Assembly (NCBI RefSeq): GCF_019649055.1
Contig: NW_026570223.1
Location: 682,001 to 746,000, forward strand
Direction: 5' to 3'
Length of the DNA: 64,000 bases
From: Paramacrobiotus metropolitanus
Taxonomy: Eukaryota > Tardigrada > Eutardigrada > Parachela > Macrobiotidae
The notes beneath the pieces were generated by a model. The model saw only the letters and a list, made by a program, of their open reading frames with translations. It was not told the DNA's origin and did no database searches. The first letter of the stretch is position 1. The number at the start of each line of letters is the position of its first letter. A program made the position numbers and the translations under genes. This document shows, piece after piece, positions 22,071-33,599 of this stretch.

Positions 22071-22900
22071 GATCGTCTCACTGTGAAAGAAAAAACGTGG
22101 AACAATTATTGCGTGGGCCAGCGTGGCACAGCAGAAAACTGTGTTTTCAGCTTTCATCAGCAAACAATGCCGAACACGGCCTGTTCAGCAGAGTCAGTAT
22201 CACGATTATTCAGCTCTTTGTCTGCAGCGCGAAATCATATTTACTAAATCAGAATTACTTTTTATCATAATTATTCTGTAAAAAAGAGTATAGCCTAACA
22301 CTACTCCTATGCAGAATACCTTCTCTCACAAATACGAACAATAAAAACGGAAACGAGCGGAAACTGCCACAAGGAGTGAAGGAACCACAAACCGTGAAGC
22401 ACGGTCACATGTACAAACTAACAAACACAAGCTCGATTTCGGACGAAGACGGAAAACAAGGTGCAAAATTGCAAATACGATCAGATATGGACAAGCGGTA
22501 CAAAAAAGCAGCAGATTCAGAAGAAAATGCTAATAAAATTATAAAATTAATAGGAACCCGAGAAAAGGAGTACGGAGCGGACCCGAACCCAGGATATCAT
22601 CTCGCTATTATGTTATGGCGTTATCAGCGTTATGCTTTCAACTTGCCACTTTCTTAATCTTACTCCTACAGTAGTCTCTTTGCAGTGCTGCTTACCGGCT
22701 GTTATAATACGGACAAACAACGGTATACAATTAAACAGTTAGTTAAAAACAACAGGTCAGAAATTATGCAATGTCAACTTATAACTTACTAACAATAAGA
22801 AACAAAAAAACGCAGATTGCAGTCTTTCAGAGCAATGACAGAATTTTAGAGCGTGGATGCGAGAGTGCAGTGTGCAGAAATCTCGGACTTCAAACCTGCA
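22071..22900. other. gene-free stretch
   Basis: A 93-codon open frame at 22376-22657 has no recognised domain and was not called. Otherwise nothing is seen. Confidence 0.35.
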
Positions 22901-22971
22901 TTTTTTTTTAGTTTTTTTTTTTTTTATTCGCACCAAAGCATTTACAGTAACTTAGAAGGCAATCCCTCTTA

Positions 22972-25560
22972 TTAAGCATCAATCGAGAGGGGCGGCCTAA
23001 TTACAGAGAAAATTTGATCTAAATTTGCTCCCAATGGCGCTGTCCCCATGATCGATGCCGCATTTCCTCGTTGAATTTCAATGCTGATCCGTTGGCGAAG
23101 GTATTCCGTGGCACGTTTTTCGCCAGTTTCTTGTTGTATGAGCTGTCCAAATTCCGTTATCGTGCGGGCAGCTTCCGGTCCGGGCGGCCCGAGCGTTTCA
23201 AAACCCAGAGGACGGAACCAGTACTCTTGGCCGATATCGCGATATTTCTCGATCTTGCCCTGTTCGGCCTGTGCTGCTGCTGCTCCCGCTCGTGCGGATG
23301 TCGCAATAATATGCGATATGGCCATTGTGTTGACGCAAGTAGCATCCCATGCCAGCATTCGTCCTCTATCCCATGGTGTCAAGGTAACTCCGTCTGGTCG
23401 CTTACTGTCTGTTGGAAAGATACCTTGCGGTTCCAGTTCGCTTTCGAAACCAGCAGATGCGAGGCTACGTTTCACAATGGCGTTCAGGCATTTGTGTGTG
23501 GGGATTCGTCCTCGGCTTTTCTTGCAGCTTAGACCATGGTAGCCTCGAGCATCCGCCCATTCACCGCATACACAGCGGTGTGGGGTAATTACCGGTGCAC
23601 CCAGACGCAAACCAACGGCGATTCTTACCACGGAGTCCGTAAGAAGGTTGCCAAGGGAGGCAACCGGCAGCGCTCCCAACCATGCCCCATTTTCTTTCGT
23701 GCTCACACCTCTCAGCCTTGCCTGTTCGGAGATGTCATTCCCGGCTGTCGCTCGTAGCCGATCTGCGGTGTCGCGAATTATGGGATCGTCCCAAACTTTC
23801 TGGGTTGGTCGCGCGTCCAGGTGTGGGAGGTCATGTTGGGTTATTTGGAGCCATTGTGCAGTAGCATCACGACAGTAGACGTCCGGTTCGAATACAATAA
23901 TTTCCGATGTTAGTGGAGCTACCGAGTAAGCTGAGGCCAGAAAGGCCGGGAGTGCAAGCTTCTCGACGCTTCGAATTCCGAGACCGCCCTCTACAATCGG
24001 GAGAGATGCCTGCGACCACATGTCATCAGTAATGTTAACGTTAGTAATAGAGGTGAGGCTTTGGCGTATTGTATCATCAAACTTGCTTAATAACATCTTT
24101 TGTTGATAGCATCGGCTTGCGCGCAACTTGTAGCTCAGCCTTACAGTACCCATGCTGCATCTCAGCAGGTAAAGGGCCTGATGGGCCGGTATTAGATTTA
24201 GGCGCTCCGTCATTCGGGCGATTACCTCCGTGGCACTGACGAGTGCGCCCGCAACCGCATCATCGTGAATTGGTGCACCGAGGTAATGCAGATCCTTCAG
24301 CTGGGGACATTGCAGGTCTGGAAAGGCATGGAGGAATGCATCATACACAGTTTGGCGTTCTGCCTCTGAGCCTCCGATCACCATCAGCTCGCATTTAGCT
24401 ATGTTAAGCGTTAGCCCGCGTTCTCGTAGCGCTTCCTGAAGGGAGCAGAGGTCGTTAAAAGCATCTTCCGGGTCTCCGCCCAGCGCATCATCGTCCAGAA
24501 AGCTTTCTTTCAGCTTTGACTTCAGGCGTTTGTGTGGTGCGATAGTTGCAAGGCAGTACAGTAGTGGGCCGAGGGGGTCCCCCTGTTGGATGCCCGCCTG
24601 TGAAGATACGGTGTACTTGCCGTGTAGCAGTATTGATGGTTCACCGTAACACTGCCACACAAACTTGTAGTACTCCGGCATGAATTCTTCGGCACATTTT
24701 AGTATGTAATTTCGGTCTAGGGAGTTGAAAGCATTCTTGACATCTAGTTTAAGGAAAACCTGCGGCTTGTCCAACATCGCAGCATGCTCGATGAAGTAGC
24801 GTGCGGCATGAACAGCGGCTTCCACACCTCCTTTCGTTGCGAAACCCAGCTGGATGGGTTGCAAATCTTTACTTAAATGGCGTAATCTGAAAATCACAAT
24901 ACGACAAACCAAACGGCGCAAGCTCGTTCCCACTGCAATGGGCCGGATCCCATTATCTTTCTTCTTGAAGGCAAACAGGTTTCCACCATAAAATATCGGG
25001 ATTACGTCCTGGGGCACAGCCCCCTTCAGCATTATGTTGGCAACAGCAGCTAATGATTCACTTAACTTTTTACCCAATTCTTGGTGTTTCAAACTGATCA
25101 GCTCCTTCAGATATTGAGGTCTCAATCCATCAGGGCCAGCTGCCGATCCATTCGGGAAGGCACGAATTGCTTCCACAATTTCTGCCGGAGTAATATCGAG
25201 GGCTGTCGGAGTTGCGGGTCCCGGAGGCGGGTGACATATCGGTGGGTTCGAAGGGTGCTTCTCCATCAACGCAGCGAAGGTCTCTGGCGACGCGGGCAAA
25301 ATCGTTTCTTCGCTGGTTAGCTGCCGCACTGCACCGCTGACATTGCCATCCTGAAGCTTGCGGCTGACTCGTTTACGAAGCTGCACAGGAGCGTCGGGTT
25401 CAGCTGCGCGTGGAGCGCGGTCCGACGGCGGACCCTGTAATAATTCGGGAGGACCATGGTTTTGGATGTTTCGGCGAATTATATTGGGGTACGATATTCG
25501 TGGTCTGTGGCTTGGCGCTGCTTTTGGTTGCCCAAGTGTTGCGTAACTGAAAACAAGGAG
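22972..25560 (-). CDS. reverse transcriptase / restriction-like endonuclease of the non-LTR element
   Basis: A continuous frame of more than 800 codons runs down to the stop at 22972. In order: a PAEIVEAIRAFPNGSAAGPD fingers motif, FKKKDNGIRPIAVG, KLDVKNAFNSLDR, GIQQGDPLGPLLYCL and the catalytic FLDDDALGGD, in place of the commoner Y-x-DDG form. The C-terminal part has a zinc-binding CVCGEWADARGYHGLSC, then KRPDGVTLTPWDRG and MLAWDAT, matching the RPD and WD core of restriction-like endonucleases. Both catalytic regions appear intact. At its upstream end the frame is out of register with the zinc-finger frame, so one frameshift separates them at about 25500-25550. It would copy element RNA at a nicked target. 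The copy is probably dead or nearly so. Confidence 0.8.
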   Translation of the reverse strand, partial: LLVFSYATLGQPKAAPSHRPRISYPNIIRRNIQNHGPPELLQGPPSDRAPRAAEPDAPVQLRKRVSRKLQDGNVSGAVRQLTSEETILPASPETFAALMEKHPSNPPICHPPPGPATPTALDITPAEIVEAIRAFPNGSAAGPDGLRPQYLKELISLKHQELGKKLSESLAAVANIMLKGAVPQDVIPIFYGGNLFAFKKKDNGIRPIAVGTSLRRLVCRIVIFRLRHLSKDLQPIQLGFATKGGVEAAVHAARYFIEHAAMLDKPQVFLKLDVKNAFNSLDRNYILKCAEEFMPEYYKFVWQCYGEPSILLHGKYTVSSQAGIQQGDPLGPLLYCLATIAPHKRLKSKLKESFLDDDALGGDPEDAFNDLCSLQEALRERGLTLNIAKCELMVIGGSEAERQTVYDAFLHAFPDLQCPQLKDLHYLGAPIHDDAVAGALVSATEVIARMTERLNLIPAHQALYLLRCSMGTVRLSYKLRASRCYQQKMLLSKFDDTIRQSLTSITNVNITDDMWSQASLPIVEGGLGIRSVEKLALPAFLASAYSVAPLTSEIIVFEPDVYCRDATAQWLQITQHDLPHLDARPTQKVWDDPIIRDTADRLRATAGNDISEQARLRGVSTKENGAWLGALPVASLGNLLTDSVVRIAVGLRLGAPVITPHRCVCGEWADARGYHGLSCKKSRGRIPTHKCLNAIVKRSLASAGFESELEPQGIFPTDSKRPDGVTLTPWDRGRMLAWDATCVNTMAISHIIATSARAGAAAAQAEQGKIEKYRDIGQEYWFRPLGFETLGPPGPEAARTITEFGQLIQQETGEKRATEYLRQRISIEIQRGNAASIMGTAPLGANLDQIFSVIRPPLSIDA

Positions 25561-25883
25561 ATCCGTCCAGGCTTCGGGGAGTTATTTTCCGTAACCTTCT
25601 CCAGAGTCTGCAGTAACGCTTCAGCCACTATAACGCGGGTGCTCTTCGGGATGTGATCGGGAAGGTGGACTGTATCGCGCAGTTCCGCCAGGCGGGATGG
25701 TAAATCTGTTGGTACAGGGCGCTGCTGGTTGTTGGTCGAGGCGCTTGGTTGGGGCGGTTGAGAACGTAGTTGGCGTTGTTCTGCTTTGGCGCATTCTTTT
25801 GGTTGGGTTTCAAGGTGCTTGGACAGATACAGTGCACTGGAAAGGACTTTCTGGCACTTTGGACATTGAAGGGGATTCGTCAT
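25479..25883 (-). pseudogene. N-terminal zinc-finger part of the non-LTR element ORF (frameshifted)
   Basis: Starting at the ATG at 25883 the frame begins MTNPLQCPKCQKVLSSALYL followed by SKHLET and a further Cys, a C2H2/CCHC-like finger common at the N-terminus of R2-type proteins. A Gln/Pro-rich linker and a helical segment (STRVIVAEALLQTLEKV) follow. The frame runs into a stop at 25479, while the polymerase frame is already open here. Confidence 0.6.
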
Positions 25884-26268
25884 AGTCGTCCCTTTAATAA
25901 AGCGTTCGGCGAGAAAGAGATCTGAATTCAGGAGATCAGTGAGAGTACTTACACGGTGTGGAACTGTGGCGGCTCGATAACTGCGGGACAACTGCCACGA
26001 CAGTCTCTGGAGAAGATCTCCAGACTAGGTCCCGCAGCCACCCTTCGATACTGGATGAGGGAAATTTTTCATCCAGGGGCAAAAACGAACCCAGTAGGAA
26101 CAATCCAAAATAACATCATGATGGAGAATCAAGAATTGATTTACTTACTTTTTCGTGTAGTACCAATCCGTAGCCTTAGTTTCAGTTCATGAAACTGCAT
26201 GAAAGCGTGGCACAGTACTGTACTTGTACGTACGTCAATTTGACCAGTACCGAGCTGAAGCGTGAAGG

Positions 26269-26449
26269 CTAGGCTTAGGCCTTGTCCCGAATTCGAAGCG
26301 AATCTCGCTATGGTACGGTTGCTCAACCGCACGAGGTGGCTGTATGCAGTGGCCACGCCTATAAATACGGTACGCGAAACCACCTCGCGAGGTAGAGTTG
26401 CTGTATCGCAACGAGATTCGCTTCAAATTCGGGACGAGGCCTTAGGCTA
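26269..26449. mobile_element. MITE-like element with 38-bp inverted ends
   Basis: The left arm TAGGCTTAGGCCTTGTCCCG then AATTCGAAGCGAATCTCG pairs with the right arm (CGAGATTCGCTTCAAATTCG then GGACGAGGCCTTAGGCTA) with four mismatches over 38 bp. The loop of about 105 bp is non-coding. A TA or CTA target duplication is possible but ambiguous. Confidence 0.7.
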
Positions 26450-26782
26450 CTAATGGTTTATTTCTAATTGTTGTATAGACAATCCTTAGCAAAAGTTTTT
26501 TATTAATTTTTACAATTAAAATTTGCACACGACGCACCGCATAGTAGTAAATTAGTAACTTTTTTACCGGCTTTGTACACTTTCTAAGTTCTAACTACAG
26601 AACTCAACAATAATGTAAGTACACTACGTAGTGATTGCTTTTTTCCGCAGCAGCAAAGTTGAAGCACGAAGAACAATTAACGCAACAAGGAATGATAAAC
26701 CATTAACAGTTTCGTCTGTCAATAAAGTTAGAGGCAAAAAAAAACAGCAACGAAATAACTCAACCAAATAACCATACAGCAC

Positions 26783-27522
26783 TCAAACGTTCTGGTAGAC
26801 ATTGTTCTGCTTGATAAGCGGCTGTCCCGCATCGATCGCGTTCTGCGGAAGCGCTTTCTGCCCGGTGGGCACGAAGTACATAGGCTGTCCCTCCTGATTG
26901 CAAACGAGAGCCTGCGCTCCGGGATACGTCCCCGGAGCCGGGAAGACGATCTGCACCACCTCCAAGGCCTTGGGCATCTTGCACAGATTGATCCCGGCCG
27001 CGATGGCCTGTCCCAGGTTGGCCACCACCATGAGCATATGCAGACCGAACTGGACGCATGGTCCCAGATTGATGAGGGACAGCGCGATTAACGGCGCCCC
27101 GCCCGCCGTCCCCAGAATGCTCATCACGGCGCAGACTATCAGGATACGGCGTCGCGAGCACGTTGGAGTGTCCGCTGGCAGACGGTCACCGGCCTTGATG
27201 CCCACGATTCCTGTGAGGACGAAGAACGTTCCCAGTGCAAAGAACACCGAGCCGACGCGGGTGTAGGCCACGGCTCCGTAGCGCAGGCGCCGGTTCCCGT
27301 AGGTTGGGAATGCGATGAACCCTGCAAAGCGTAATATGTCGTTGAAATTCACAAAACACAAAAAGAACGGTTGCGCATCAGTTTGTTTTGCGGTTTACCG
27401 ATAATGTCGTTCATTATCAGCGTCACTCCGACGACAATCTGGATAATCCCGAAGACAACCACGGGGATGCGGTTCCACAAACGAGTGGAGTGGGGACAGA
27501 ATTTCGCGGTCGGTTCCTGCAT
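26783..27522 (-). CDS. MS4A/CD20-like four-pass membrane protein M5
   Basis: Exon 1 is 27399-27522 and exon 2 is 26783-27321, phase 1, giving 220 residues. An in-frame ATG at 27534 would add four residues. TM1 is RIPVVVFGIIQIVVGVTLI. Exon 2 gives TM2 (GSVFFALGTFFVLTGIVGIK), TM3 (LIVCAVMSILGTAGGAPLI) and TM4 (FGLHMLMVVANLGQAIAAG). The tail has NLCKMPK, VFPAPGTYPGAQALVC, GQPMYFVPTG and the ending AGQPLIKQNNVYQ. The frame is intact. It keeps the short M1/M4/M6-type loop. Function is unknown; conservation of tail motifs across paralogues suggests a binding role for the cytosolic tail. Confidence 0.75.
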
Positions 27523-27762
27523 TATGACTGCCAAAACTCTGACAGGATATTGAAAACAGATAAGCAGCTTTGTAGCTTGTTACCTTGTAAGAAAGAAATT
27601 CCTGCTTTCGTCAGCGAGAACAGTTTGTCCAGACAGTCAAACAAAAATTAAGTAATGTAACCAGTGACCACTAACCAGTGAGTTAACTGCGAGCGTGCAG
27701 TCCTGCAAGCCTGCAACTGGTTAAACTAGCTACGGTACCGGTGAGCAACTGAGTAAACCGTA

Positions 27763-27822
27763 AATCAGTTAGGTCCTGAGATATTTACGGTAAACCGTTA
27801 ACATCTAAGGATCCTAACTGAT
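27763..27822. other. inverted repeat (hairpin 1)
   Basis: AATCAGTTAGG pairs with CCTAACTGATT. The loop itself contains the smaller near-palindrome TTTACGGTAAACCGTTAAC. Confidence 0.6.
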
Positions 27823-27827
27823 TAACA

Positions 27828-27874
27828 GGAATAATGTCGAGAGGTAAACCGTTCACCTCTCGACACTTATTCCT
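27828..27874. other. inverted repeat (hairpin 2)
   Basis: AGGAATAATGTCGAGAGGT pairs with ACCTCTCGACACTTATTCCT with a single-base bulge and an 8-base loop. It is immediately next to hairpin 1. Confidence 0.7.
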
Positions 27875-27879
27875 GTCCT

Positions 27880-29140
27880 CCCTGCGCTTTTACTTACTAA
27901 CTTACAGCTGTGCCGATATATATCCATAGTCACAAAGCAAGAACATAGGACACAATGCACATTTCGCATTACATAACTCGAACACAAAAAAAACAAAAAC
28001 CCGGAAAGCCTTAGAAAGGCCACTGGAAAACAGATGAGAAAGTTAAGGATCCAGTGGCTCGGAATTTGCGAAGAAAAAACCGTAAGACATCTCTAAACAT
28101 CAGCACTTAGAACTTATCTCACTTGATGTCAGAGCCTCAGACTTAAGTACTATTATCAGCTGTGACTCCTGTGAGCGATCAACAAAACAATTACTTAAGT
28201 CAAGTTAAATATTTAAGGAGTAAGGACAAATCTAGACATAGCTTTCTTAGGAACCAAAAACGCTGCAGCTGGAACATTGGCTATTTCGTACTTACTGCTT
28301 ACCGCTTACGGAGTCTTAAGTACTCGTACTTACTTGTGCTTATCCTTAGATAAACGGGATGTCCGAATAACCGCTAATTATGCACTTTCAGTTAATCGTA
28401 AACAAAACAAAAGAAAAACAGGTTCGTCAGATAGTAACAAAAATTTAGAGCAGCACGTGCTGATACCATTTTGTGAATTTTCAATTTTAGAACAGTTTTG
28501 CCTGTTTTGGTTTTCCAAAATTGATCCCGGCACAGTGCTCAGGCAACGGTGTACGTTTTGCAGAATCGGTGGCGAACGGGCCGAACCGGCTGATCAACAG
28601 GCCGGACCGTGCTCGCTCTCCTCGTAAATCACCAAGCGTGCACTCACAATTCCGGATTTTTTTCCTACATTATTCGCTACTATTCATTAGGGAGAGTTTA
28701 CTATTAGGGAGAATTTTCTGTTGCCCCATTTTGCAGTTTTTAGTTTGTTCTGCTTCCAACGTCCCACCGCGTTTATTACATCGTTCGACCAGACTTGAAG
28801 TCCCTTTGGGGTTGTCTGCTCTTGTGCCGTAATAATAATAATAATAATAATATAACCGAAATAATTGTATGCGCATAGTCGGCATAGAAGATTCGTATCA
28901 CATTTTCGTGTCCCAAGTTCCAACTACGTAGAACTTCGCCATAAATTTACTTCCTGTAATTAAAAATCCGGAGATTTCGACCGTACACCATGAAATGAAT
29001 GTGCAATCGGAAGTGTCAAATCGCCCTTCTTTTATTTACATTGTACACAGATCACCATAAAAACAGCAAATCTCTTCAAAAACACACAAAAGATCTCACC
29101 AGAAATACAAAATAAATTACTCCACCCCCCACAAAACAGA
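27880..29140. other. gene-free stretch with an AAT microsatellite
   Basis: About seven AAT units lie near 28829-28851. A 116-codon frame at 28277-28627 has no recognised domain. Confidence 0.4.
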
Positions 29141-32100
29141 TCAAACTTCCCACAACTGACTCTTCGGCTCTATCCTCATGGAAGCCACACTTTTCGGCCT
29201 CTGCACCGACAACTGACTGCTGGAGGCGTGCAGATCCGCGGTGCTGGCACTATTCCCGGAAACGGAATCTTTCGTGGCTTCCGACAGCACGCGCACATGG
29301 CTGACGGTGGGTCTGGGCGCTGAGGCAGGTAGATTGCGGAAGTAGCGGTTAATCAGCGCGTTCTTCTCGGCCAACTGCTGCTCCAGCCTGGCAATACTAC
29401 AAACAAACGAAAACAAATTCAGGATCAATAATAAACGAATAAAATACTGTAAAATATCCTTCGATGTACCTTTCCTGCAGTTTGCCGGTGTCGGCTGGAA
29501 TTTCGGTGCCTTCTAAAGAGGTCCTTGTGGGATCGACAGCGGCTTCCGCTTTATTACCGGAACTGTCGGAGTTGCCGGAACCAGACAGGTGTCTGATTTC
29601 CTGTTTTAAATTGCTAATTTCCAGCTCCATCTGAGCACGCAGGCGTTTTTCGGTGGCTTCGCGTTTACTGGAGGCTAGTTGTACGCTGGCGAGGGCCTGC
29701 TGGACTTCTTGAAGTCGGTCGTTGGACTGTGTGCGTTTACTGAGCTACAAAAAACACAAAATAAAATTTTGGTAAACAATAAAAGTCTAGTATGCATATC
29801 TGTATACAACAATACTCACACAGCATTATTCTATAAAAAAATATGTAATATCACTGCAATTATCCTATGCAGGTAAACAGATGTCAAGTGCGAAAATTAT
29901 TTTAAACCTCGGAAACGGCGAATAATCCAATAAAGTTACAAACTTACAATGACAGGAACTACGCCGAAAGTATTTTCTGCTGGTAAAAGTATTTACCAAA
30001 GAATTATAATTTTGCACTCGATCAAAACGGGTGTCTAATAATTGTGATAGAGTTAGTACAGCGGCGTACCTCTTCCTCCAGTGCGGCAATATTAGCTTGT
30101 GCGCTGTTGAGGTAACTATCCAGGATACCAATGTGATTCCGCTGTTCGTCGAGGGTTGCCCGCTGTGCGGCCAGTTCAATGTCCTGCCGTTTGCGGCCCT
30201 CTATTAGCTCTTTATCTGTGGAAATAACGAAAAACAGTACAAACCATGATTTAACCATCCTCTATTACTTACAATAACTCTATCACAATTATTTCTACGG
30301 TTATTAATGTAAAAGGCAAAAAATGGTCCACCATCACGCGGTACTATATGCCTGCCCAAAATTTATCTTGCTGCAGTTAATCTTGACTTTTATCCTTGTG
30401 CGATGCACCGACGCGCTCAAAATCGTGTTGATCGGACGATCAACACGATTGTTCAATAACTAATCACTTCAATGCTATGCATATCAAAAACGATTTAATG
30501 CTCTACGCACGTATCAGAATCAAAAGCCAAGCAGTCATTTGATGCGATATTTTTGAGTGCACAACATGTACAGAATAATCAGGTGCAGCCGTAAAGGTAA
30601 ATATAAATTATATAATTATTGTAAAGGTTCGCAAAACCAGTTCATTTATTTATGCTGCTAGCTCACAAAGTAGAATAACGAAGAAGACATTATTTTCCAG
30701 AAATGCTACCTACTTTGTGCGGTCAAGCGCGAAACAGCCAACTGGAATTCCTTCACCGCCGCTTGGTAATCGACTTCCGATACTACCGGTGAGCGTTGAC
30801 TAATCTGCCGCGATAAGGCATCCACGTGTTCTGCAACAAAACGTAGATAATAATATAGATATTATAATAATATAATAAGCAACACAAGTACAAAGTCTTA
30901 GCGTTACATTTATAGCGAAGGAATTTCTGGCTTACTTACAACCGTAATAAAATTCTCGATTATGAAATAGCCATTAACCATAAGAATGTCAATATGCAAC
31001 CCCCGCTGACGTAAATCAAACTACAAAATTAATGTTAACTGTGCAGACGCTCTCATAGCAAATAACTACTCTGTATGTATAAGACAGGGAACAATCTACG
31101 AAAATAGTACTCACTGAAAAAAATAAACGAGGTCACTCAGTAAAAACTGGTATAACTCATGAATTGTTCTCGGAATCATTACATTACATCGAATGGAATG
31201 TGGCCGGTAAAACAAAAAAGAATTACTAATTGCAGATCGTTAATGAGAAGAAATCGAATTCGCACATCAACAAACAGTGCGTTAACATGTTTTAGCCGAG
31301 CAAAAATGAATATTCAACAGCAGGTGGGCATCGCTAAACAACATGGGCGGAAGAAACACTTGACCCACTTATACATGATCATAAGTTCCGCAGTAAAATC
31401 AACAATAAAACTCAATGACTACACTTGTTGCATGTGAGGAATGATATAATTTCATACCATTGTGGCACCGTGAGAAAAACCGACTAGGGGTAATAGTAGG
31501 ATATTATGCTGAAATGATAGTGGAATAAAAGCGATGATTAATTTTGGCGTCGCACCCTGAATTAAATTTATTACTTATACGATGACAGTTCCACCGATCA
31601 ATATCAATACGAATTTAAACTACACAATCTCCAATGGATCTACAGATTTAAAAAAAGAAAAAACGCTCGACTGACCTCTAAGCTGCTGATTTTCTTGTAG
31701 TAAAAGCTGTTTTTCCTTCTCCAACTGGGACCGGATAGCGTTTTCCAAGGCTTCCCGCTTCTGTGTGGATTTCTGCAGATGGGAATATAACTGCTGTATG
31801 TTATCCACTTCCATTTCCACCTAAAAGCGCGATAAAAGCCGCATGAATTAACTGGAGAATCACGACGCTAGCATTGTTTGCAGCGGGCGTTGTAACACTC
31901 AAGTACAGTACAGTTTTCAAATATATGTAAACCGAGAGTAAAATTTAAAGTTTAACGGTACCACCATCCGTTTTCATGCACAGAACGGACCTACAAAGAC
32001 AGGAATAAGATCCAGCCGGCGCTTAAAGCCACCGGAAACGCTGCACTATATGCTAGTAATTTGCTACGACTATCCTACTGTACTAAATAGCGTAATTACA

Positions 32101-33554
32101 GTAGCAGCGATTTCCTCACCAATTTTAATACAACAACGTAACGGTGTAGAACAAATTCAACAATTATACGAGTACATCATACATACATGTCAATATATCA
32201 ACAGGAAACACATTTTTTTATACTACCTTACTTTAAAATCTTAATGCAACAGGTGGTTCTAAATCCACCAGCAGGCTACCGGAAAGATAATATTAACTAC
32301 CGTGTTAATTTAAACACTTCAAAGTAAAATATTGTAAACTGGCAAATTCCGCTGATCTCCGTAATATACGAGTATTTTACCCAGTTCGAGTTTGAAAAAT
32401 AAACATTCAAACATGCCAGAGCTGTCGACATAAGGAAACTAGACAGCTGTTTTTAACATGGCCAATTCATTTCAAATATTAATTTTCATTCGTGCTTAGA
32501 CTCTGTATTTGCCAGACCTGTTCTATACATTTGTAGACACCAAAACGCGACAGTAAAATCAAACCTCCCGTTCCCGCCAAGTGTTCGATTTACTGGTTGC
32601 TGGTTGCATATTAAAAATACCGGAAAACTCAAGACTGCTCTAATTTTAAACTGCGGGCATCGAAGTATGTTTCAAAGGAGAGGTCCGCAAAAACACGAGG
32701 AAAATACACTAATAATAAATGATAACGCTGTTGAAAGAAGCAGTAATTTTATATAAATTATATGCTTGCCCTATCGGTATTAACGATAAATTGTGATGTT
32801 TTCAAATTGTGTCATCTGAAGCGGAACGCAAGAACCAACACCAATAATCGACCAAATGCAAAAAATAAAAAATGGTAAAGATAAAAATATGTAAACACGA
32901 AAATATAGCAGAGTCAGTTGTTAGCGTATCAAATAATTAGTGCTGCCTCTGTTGGTATAATTAGTGTACTCTGTATAAGGCTACAGCACCGGAAGTACAG
33001 ATACGCGTATATAGTGAACTTCAGCATAAGTAAACTTTATTTTTTAAAATTAAAACAACTACTCTAAACAATAAATTAGTGCAACAATCAGCCAAGCGAA
33101 GTGGGGTGTCGACAGTAATATTTTTAAAATTTAAAACTGCGCTCACCTTCTGCATCTTGGACAGTTTGGCAACCAGGCCTTCAATATCCTTCCGCAGCAC
33201 CGCGTTCTCCGTCAACACACTCTCGACACTGCCCGTTTCCGTCCCCTTGGGACTGGGTGTATGACTGCGGGACCCTTCGGCCACGGGTTGCCTGGCTAGT
33301 TTGGCATTCTTCTGATAATGCCCGTGCACGACAGGCCGCACTTGCGACATCATCCGGCTGGGCATGGCGGCGCAGTGCAGCAACTGCTCCGTGGAATTAC
33401 GCTTAATATCCCGCGTTAAATACTTCAAAATATCCGAATCCTCCAGATCCCGCTGCTGCAGCTCCTCGTACGAAGTCGAGCCCATTTTGTGAGCGTCGTC
33501 GCTGACGGATGGTTTCAGGGCGTCCAGACTGGCGGAATGCAGACGCGCGTTCAT
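29141..33554 (-). CDS. angiomotin-family protein
   Basis: Six exons (33147-33554, 31676-31820, 30714-30830, 30070-30215, 29470-29744, 29141-29396) join in consistent phases to give 448 residues. The N-terminal 100 residues are Ser/His/Gln-rich. From about residue 110 the protein is a long coiled coil: ENAVLRKDIEGLVAKLSKMQ, QKREALENAIRSQLEKEKQL, VDYQAAVKEFQLAVSRLTAQ, QDIELAAQRATLDEQRNHIG, LQEVQQALASVQLASSKREA, IARLEQQLAEKNALINRYF. Order and spacing match the angiomotin C domain, including the KREALE repeats. Angiomotins scaffold tight junctions and actin and hold YAP/Yorkie in the cytoplasm. No PPxY motif for YAP binding is visible, so an upstream exon may be missing or the motif lost. The C-terminus, SQLWEV, could be a PDZ ligand. 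It lies head-to-head with the LENG8-like gene. Confidence 0.75.
30421..30450. other. perfect 14-bp inverted repeat in an angiomotin intron
   Basis: AATCGTGTTGATCG, GA, CGATCAACACGATT: two perfect 14-bp arms with a 2-base centre. It lies between exons 3 and 4 of the angiomotin gene. No other copy was noticed. Confidence 0.8.
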
Positions 33555-33599
33555 CGTTGAATGAGTTTTGCAGAGTGAAGATGACACACATAGAAAAAC

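Larger units (their letters stand above)
22901..26040 (-). mobile_element. non-LTR retrotransposon with restriction-like endonuclease
   Basis: The element reads on the minus strand. A zinc-finger N-terminal region, reverse transcriptase and C-terminal restriction-like endonuclease are followed by a short 3' UTR and a poly(A) tract, seen as T-runs at 22901-22926 on the plus strand. Single-ORF layout and endonuclease type place it with the R2/NeSL/Utopia-like groups rather than APE-type LINEs. The 5' end is uncertain. No rDNA or U2 snRNA target is seen beside it. Confidence 0.75.

Noticed and set aside
22376-22657. 93-codon plus-strand frame
   Set aside because: No domain, no paralogue and a charged low-complexity composition.
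25479-25560. Programmed ribosomal frameshift between zinc finger and polymerase of the non-LTR element
   Set aside because: No clear slippery heptamer was seen where the frames overlap, and single-ORF layout is usual for this group, so a mutation is more likely.
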